DNA from: Heliopora coerulea
Taxonomy: Eukaryota > Cnidaria > Anthozoa > Scleralcyonacea > Helioporidae
Assembly (NCBI GenBank): GCA_030142905.1
Contig: JASJOG010000046.1
Coordinates: forward strand, 258,501 to 322,500
Length of the DNA: 64,000 nucleotides
Reading direction: 5' to 3'
A model generated the notes under the pieces. That model made no database searches, had not been told where the DNA came from, and saw only the letters and a program-made list of their open reading frames with translations. The translations under genes and the position numbers were made by a program. Below, piece after piece: positions 59,133 through 64,000 of the stretch. Numbering within the stretch: position 1 is the stretch's first letter; every line of letters starts with the position of its first letter.

Positions 59133-59409
59133 AAATACAAAGGGGTAGCCATGGTCTGTAAAGAATTAATGAGCTACTTTTTAAGTGATATTAAGAAATT
59201 GACTTCGACTGCTCGCTAAGACGAAGGTCGGACCAAATGGTCCGCAGACTATCTGGAAGTGATCTTTTTCCTCCAAAACTAACCTATTATGTAATGTTAA
59301 TGCAAGAGTTTTCTATGTGTCAGCTAAGTTCTCTCGATGTTCCCTTTATGATAGAAATGGTTCGTCAAACGACAGCGCTATACAATTTAGACCATGATAT
59401 GATGTAACT

Positions 59410-59705
59410 ATGACAACTAGCTCATATCCTCAGAAAAAAATCTCTGAGCCCCAGACGGGGATCGAACCCACAACCTTCTGATGACCGGTGAGATACCCTG
59501 AACATTGAGATGCCAAGACTCAGATGGCGAGCTGAGGTGTTGGTCCGACATTTGTGCTGCCTATGCGACTGCCACGATATAATGTTATCATATGAGATGA
59601 ATGTTCAACACGGACGATATGTAGACGTCCTTCAAGCTCATACCCTCAGCGACCTTCTGATGACAGATGAGACGCTCGACCAAAAAGCTACCAAGACTAA
59701 GAGCT
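59410..59705 (-). repeat. SINE family 2, near-full copy plus a deleted copy
   Basis: 59410-59590 holds the tail, GAGCCCCAGACGGGGATCGA, CACAACCTTCTGATGACCGG, the head AACATTGAGATGCCAAGACT and the leader GATGGCGAGCTGAGGTGTTG to TGCCTATGCGACTGCCACGA. 59618-59705 is a second copy lacking the B-box region (TTCAAGCTCATACCCTCAGC joined to GACCTTCTGATGACAGATGA). Confidence 0.8.
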
Positions 59706-61425
59706 TGACGAACGTGCACATATGGTCCATGGTATCACCGAGCTCCCACGTCCAGATCGCGTATAACATTCATCATACACATGTAAAATTTTAACGGCTA
59801 GGATACATCTTCCATGCTTTATGCATTTCAAGTGACTTAGAAGAAAGCGGAGAGACTGATGCCACTCTCAGGCACAGGTACCCCAGTCGGTACATAGGGC
59901 AAATAGAAACCGTGATGATCATCACGGGCTAAAAGGGGAGTACGCTTCACCAGGAGTTCTGTATGTAGATCCCCGCCACAGTAAACTCTGGTAACTGGAA
60001 CACCCGGTGATCAACCGGGGAAAAGTTGAAGCGAAGGTGGCCGCCGATGGAGGGTAGTTTTGGACGTCGGTTTCAGTCCTCTACGCGGTAAACTGACGTG
60101 CACAGTTGCCCTCCATGGGTGGTCGTCTTGGTTTGACATCTCATTGCCAAGTTAGCGTTTCGGTTTGTTAATGACGTTTTGCAGTTTTTGCATGACCTTC
60201 ATACTAACTGAAACTATAATTTCCAAATGATCGAAAAGCTGTGTATAAAATAGTGATTTTCTTTGTTAATAAATATGAATCAAACGAACGAGAAAAAATT
60301 AAGAATGGATTTCTCCGGTGAATTGCTGTCCCGTCATATATCAACCTAAGTAAACAACTCCCCGGTCTCTTATTCCCGTAGATAAATGACCACCGGCAAC
60401 TCATCCGCAGAGTGTAAACTACAACGTGACACTGAAATAGCCCTGACAGTAACGCCAAACTCAAGGCCATACACGAATGACCATACACGATTGCAGGTCA
60501 CGGTTGAACGTCTCCTTTACTCGTTTACTCTTCATACAGAGGACGATGCTTTCTTTAGTGCATTCTCCGACATCTGGCTATATGCTTATTTCTAAACCAT
60601 TTTGGGGTTGATAAAATATCTTCTCGCTGTATAGCTCCGTCAGCAGGGCAGTTTATAAAGGCATTGGTGATCATTGGGGAAAGTATTTCCCAAAGTAATC
60701 GAACAGGAATATGGGAGATCTGGCAATAGATTGTCCTGCAAGTGAACCTTGGCTCATGTTGTTCTGTTGCAAAACACTGTAGATTGAGTGGTGTGGTAAC
60801 TCCTTTCAGAGAATGTTGAACTGGAATATCAAAGGGAGTGAGTTACGTGCTCATGTCGGTTATTAGCCAGAATGCCAGAAGTGGTTGCAGGTTGGATGGT
60901 TTGGTAACTCAATTTCTGTTTAGTAGACCCGTTTATCGACGGACGAGTTTACAATACTTGTTGAGTTGGCTGGTCTTACAACTTTGTTGGTAGACTTTTC
61001 AGTTCGAGTTCAATGTTTATATAAGAACATATATTACAAAAACCGGGCTCAAATTTTGAGAACATCCTAAGAAAAAGTGAGGCGGAAGTGCGATAAACCT
61101 GTGTTGATTAAAATCTAACCCTTCTAGTTATAGATATCTAGAAGAAAAAGCAAGAACATTTTACTGTATGGAAGTAATATTTTACTGCAGGTTCTCATGG
61201 AAAAAAAAATTAAATCAATGAGGCCCTGCAAGGAGATGTTACTGATGTCAACATGAAGTAGTCATTTTAAAATCCATGTCACCATTTTTAAAAACAGCAA
61301 ATGTCGTTGTCACTTCTATTTGTTGCGTTAATGTATGTAAATTTTAAATTAATCAATGTACAATATTTTGAAGCGTAGTTATATATCATTAGTAGAAACT
61401 TAGTCGAGTACTATTGCAAATGCTG
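59706..61425. other. No gene seen
   Basis: 59.85-60.13 kb has a higher G+C texture (GGTGATCAACCGGGG, CCGCCGATGGAGGG), perhaps an old repeat I cannot name. No exon recognised. Confidence 0.35.
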
Positions 61426-61429
61426 CATT

Positions 61430-61712
61430 CTGATTGGCTACGCTACTCGCTATCTATTCGTTGATAGATAGCGAGTAGCGAAAATGGCTTCCGCCTCTCG
61501 TTTTTGTGAAGTTCCTGAAGACGAAATATAATGCTTACTTGAAAGTGCAATCCCAGAGAAGACGAAAAGTGGTCTTTGCAAAGTCTGTTTCTACTAAAAC
61601 AATTAGATTATTCGCTCTCAGTTTCTATGAGGTGATAGTTGACTCGGGCTTCGCCCTCGTCAACTATCGCCTCATAGAAATCTCGAGCTCATAATCTAAT
61701 TGTTAATTAGTC
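61430..61712. repeat. Hairpin-rich element with nested inverted repeats
   Basis: A perfect 17-bp hairpin (61441-61457 with 61464-61480, CGCTACTCGCTATCTAT). About 120 bp on, a nested hairpin follows: outer CAATTAGATTAT (61600) with ATAATCTAATTG (61691), inner TTTCTATGAGG (61622) with CCTCATAGAAA (61670), and GATAGTTGAC/GTCAACTATC around CGGGCTTCGCCC. No transposase; a non-autonomous DNA element is likely. Confidence 0.65.
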
Positions 61713-62124
61713 GTTGTTACGCTTTAAAGTGATCCCAGTAGCCTTATCTCTTAGCATTTTAAATCGCTTTGATAATTTCAACCCAAAAAGGTTCAAACGA
61801 AGAGGTCAAGAAACGTGGAAGGATAATCAAGTTGTGCTTCGGTGTTCTTGATTGTCTGCCCAAAGAAAACATTGCTTCGTTTTTCAACTCTTTCAAAGAG
61901 CCTCGTTCGTTATTCAATTATTGGTTGGTCTTTGCAGTTATACCACGTTCATGAATTATTTCAACTGTAATGTCTACACATGGCATGCACTATTCAAATT
62001 TCTCTCCCGGTTTTTCTGTAGGAGATGTTCGTTTCGCGAAAGTTAACTAGGAGTGAAAGCTAAGCTAGAATTTACCAGTTCAGACAAAAATATTGAATAT
62101 ATATTTGCGTGTGTATCTGGACAG

Positions 62125-62534
62125 GAAACAAGTATCGAAGATGGAAAGCGAAACCTGTGGACATCGAAATGATGGAACTTGCACCTTCGAGGAAAGTGCA
62201 AGATGAAACGGATTCTGGATCGCTTCCTTTCACAACTTTACGTAAAGAAAATGCGAGAACAAGTAGCAGGATCAGCAGTCAGGAAGAAACTGCAGAATTT
62301 GAACTACCACTTTTACTCTTGGTTTCTGACGAATGTAGTGGTAATAGTTCCTCGTCGATTAACTGGCCCCAGGCAGAGGTACCTAAAAAGAGGACAAAGA
62401 AGCCTTTCAAACGAAAGTTCAAACGGACAGTTAGGAAAGTTCTTAAACCATTAGGAAGAAAGATACCGTCGTCCACGACCAAGAATAGGAAGCTCGAGAA
62501 TTCATGGCGGTCAACAGGAGATTGCAGTGATAAG
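62125..62534 (+). CDS. Coding exon of an unrecognised basic protein (partial)
   Basis: A 410-nt open exon between an acceptor-like CTGGACAG (62117-62124) and a donor-like AAG|GTAGGA (62535). Its frame closes only 7 bases after the donor. It begins NKYRRWKAKPVDIEMMEL, continues Ser/Glu-rich (SSRISSQEETAEFELPLLLL), and ends in a strongly basic block (KKRTKKPFKRKFKRTVRKV, KPLGRK). I recognise no domain. Entry phase 1 and the basic low-complexity character recall the 53-57 kb membrane protein, but I cannot align them. The exons before and after are not identified; the next may lie beyond the window. A single-exon gene from an internal ATG (62169) is an alternative. Confidence 0.45.
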
Positions 62535-62725
62535 GTAGGATAGTCAGTGATAAAGGAGGATGCTCAATATTAAAATTCAAGGCAGAAATGGGAGAGTAAT
62601 GTGTTGTATAACGAAATCTTAAAATGTGAAAAGTTTCAAGGTCGAATTCTGAATGCATCGACTATTCATCCCAACAAAGGTTGTACGCTGTAAACGTAAA
62701 GTGAATATCGGAAAATTCTCTGATG

Positions 62726-63010
62726 TGGTGGTTATATGGGAGCCAGCCCTCTTAGTTAGACTAGCTTTCTTTGCCGGGATCTCGCCTCCCTGTGAAATCG
62801 CTTGTAAGGTTTGTTTTCGTTTCCATGAGAGGAGGAATGGAAATTTTTCATATAAATACACTCAGAAGGGCTGTCCCTCCTATTACACATGCGCGCTATA
62901 AGGGCCAGAAAATTTCCATGTAAAAGCGACGTGAAATTCAACACACTTACTAGGGCTAGCCTTACCAAGAAGGCTGACTCGCCCCCATTTAAATACACCC
63001 CCCCCCCCCA
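62726..63010. repeat. MITE-like element, copy 2
   Basis: The left end GGTGGTTATATGGGAGCC and the right end, GGGGGTGTATTTAAATGGG on minus, are inverted. It shares GCCGGGATCTCGCCTCCC and AGAGGAGG blocks with copy 1 at 41.5 kb, in opposite orientation. The right end has expanded into a C-run (62998-63009). Confidence 0.75.
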
Positions 63011-63043
63011 AGTGTATTCCTTAATTTACATCCTGTGATTACT

Positions 63044-63184
63044 TGACGTCACAAGCGTTGACATCATAGAAAGTATTTAGTGTTGATTAAATTAATTAAA
63101 AGTTAATTTCACTTTGCTGCACGTTGGCAACTTGTTACACGATTTTCTTCGCGTTGCTTTTGAAGAGATTTCTGAGAATCCAAA
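63044..63184 (+). promoter_or_regulatory. Candidate promoter and first exon ending ATG|GTGAGT
   Basis: TGACGTCA (CRE consensus) at 63044-63051 is followed by GATTTTCTTCGCG (TOP-like pyrimidines) and ATCCAAAATG immediately before GTGAGT (63185-63190). A first exon whose coding part is only the ATG is common in housekeeping genes, including ribosomal protein genes. If unspliced, the ATG gives only 13 codons. The rest of such a gene would lie further right; I could not identify a second exon before the end of the window. Confidence 0.3.
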
Positions 63185-63190
63185 ATGGTG

Positions 63191-64000
63191 AGTTTTGGTT
63201 TGCAATCTATAAGAAGATATTTGTAAATTTTATTGAAAGACAGAAGATTATTCAGACTGCTGCTTGTTATTGTGCATTTTGTATCAACAGTTTCATTGAC
63301 CTCCGCTCAACAACTACAATTCGACTTTTCAGTTTTGTTCTGGAAATGATAAATTTGCAGCTTTTAAAGAAGAAAAGCAGTTATGTTGGCTGCCTAAGAC
63401 ATCGGTTATAATGTTTTCTTCGGTGGCTTTGTGTTGTGTGTCTGTTTACAAAGATTGAATTAAATGCCGAAAATGTGTCAAGCAATCGCCTGATAGCAAT
63501 ATTTCTATAAAGGGAAAGCCCTCACGTCTTGTACAGTACAGAGAATTCGTGCTTGAAAAACAATGTAAAGGGCTAGTTATCCAGGATATTTAATTTAAAA
63601 AGAAAATAGAAAATGTCTTTTCATGTTCCCATAGAGTTACACAAACAGTTTTGAAACTTTGAAAGAATTCGAACTCACATTGAAACCTCTCGCCTGTTGG
63701 GTTTATGTTTCCGCCTACGTTTCTCGTTTCTAAAAATTCTTCCCAGATGCGTCTCTGTTATTCAATGGAAACATGGAAAATGTTTTCTATTTCCTAATTC
63801 TAAGACTGGTCAATAATTCATGGGGAAAACACAAAGGAAAGGATGTGATGCAGAAGAGATCAATGAAACATCGGTTGATCCTGCTTTCTACATTGTGGTG
63901 TTCACAGCAAAATTCAATTTTTTTTTTAAGTAGTGTAGAAACTTTTCCCAATTTTCTTAAGATGACTTGGAGCAAATTTTGGAAGTAATTTACAAAATTT
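63191..64000. other. No gene recognised
   Basis: AT-rich with short overlapping frames (63124-63411 plus; 63773-63988 on both strands) and no domain. Would be intron if the candidate first exon at 63.18 kb is real. Confidence 0.3.

Overview
The window reads as AT-rich animal nuclear DNA. Three genes have small exons, GT-AG introns and AATAAA-type poly(A) signals, and they sit in a large excess of degenerate repeats. The repeat mix (two tRNA-derived SINE families, CR1/L2-like LINE tails, Penelope-like GIY-YIG fragments, many fold-back elements with hammerhead-like cores, TA microsatellites) and the short 59-residue eL29 suggest a cnidarian, perhaps an anthozoan such as a coral or anemone. That placement is inference, not proof. 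There are no bacterial features: no operons, Shine-Dalgarno sites or CRISPR array.

Layout. 1-25 kb is gene-poor: a degenerate ~150-170 bp satellite (to ~1.74 kb), SINEs, LINE remnants (5.3, 11.8, 14.2-14.7 kb) and fold-back elements. At 25.5-27.3 kb lies a complete three-exon MAP kinase phosphatase of the DUSP6/7/9 (MKP-3) class. Its upstream region carries a CRE, an ETS/AP-1 composite and further ETS/CCAAT-like sites, and its 3'UTR has three Pumilio-type octamers within 59 bp. 28-45.7 kb is again gene-poor, with tandem repeats (one with three regularly spaced TTACGTAA sites), a 152-bp spacerless palindrome among TA microsatellites, a MITE and SINEs. At 45.7-50.0 kb is ribosomal protein eL29 (RPL29), with a noncoding TOP-like first exon and three tiny coding exons. 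Its introns carry two hammerhead-like fold-back elements and a Penelope-type GIY-YIG remnant. At 53.2-57.5 kb is an unrecognised single-pass membrane protein with a long basic, Ser-rich tail. At 62.1-62.5 kb is one coding exon of another basic protein, and at ~63.2 kb there may be the first exon of a further gene.

The genes are unrelated single eukaryotic transcription units and do not form a pathway. The most interesting signal is in the repeats: at least ten places carry C-T-G-A-N-G-A, a short hairpin and G-A-A-A-C, mostly inside or next to an inverted repeat. In two places a related, more degenerate motif follows the coding end of a Penelope-like GIY-YIG domain. This fits known Penelope-associated hammerhead ribozymes, here dispersed as short non-autonomous fold-back copies. 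No search, alignment or folding program was run; all calls are from reading the sequence.
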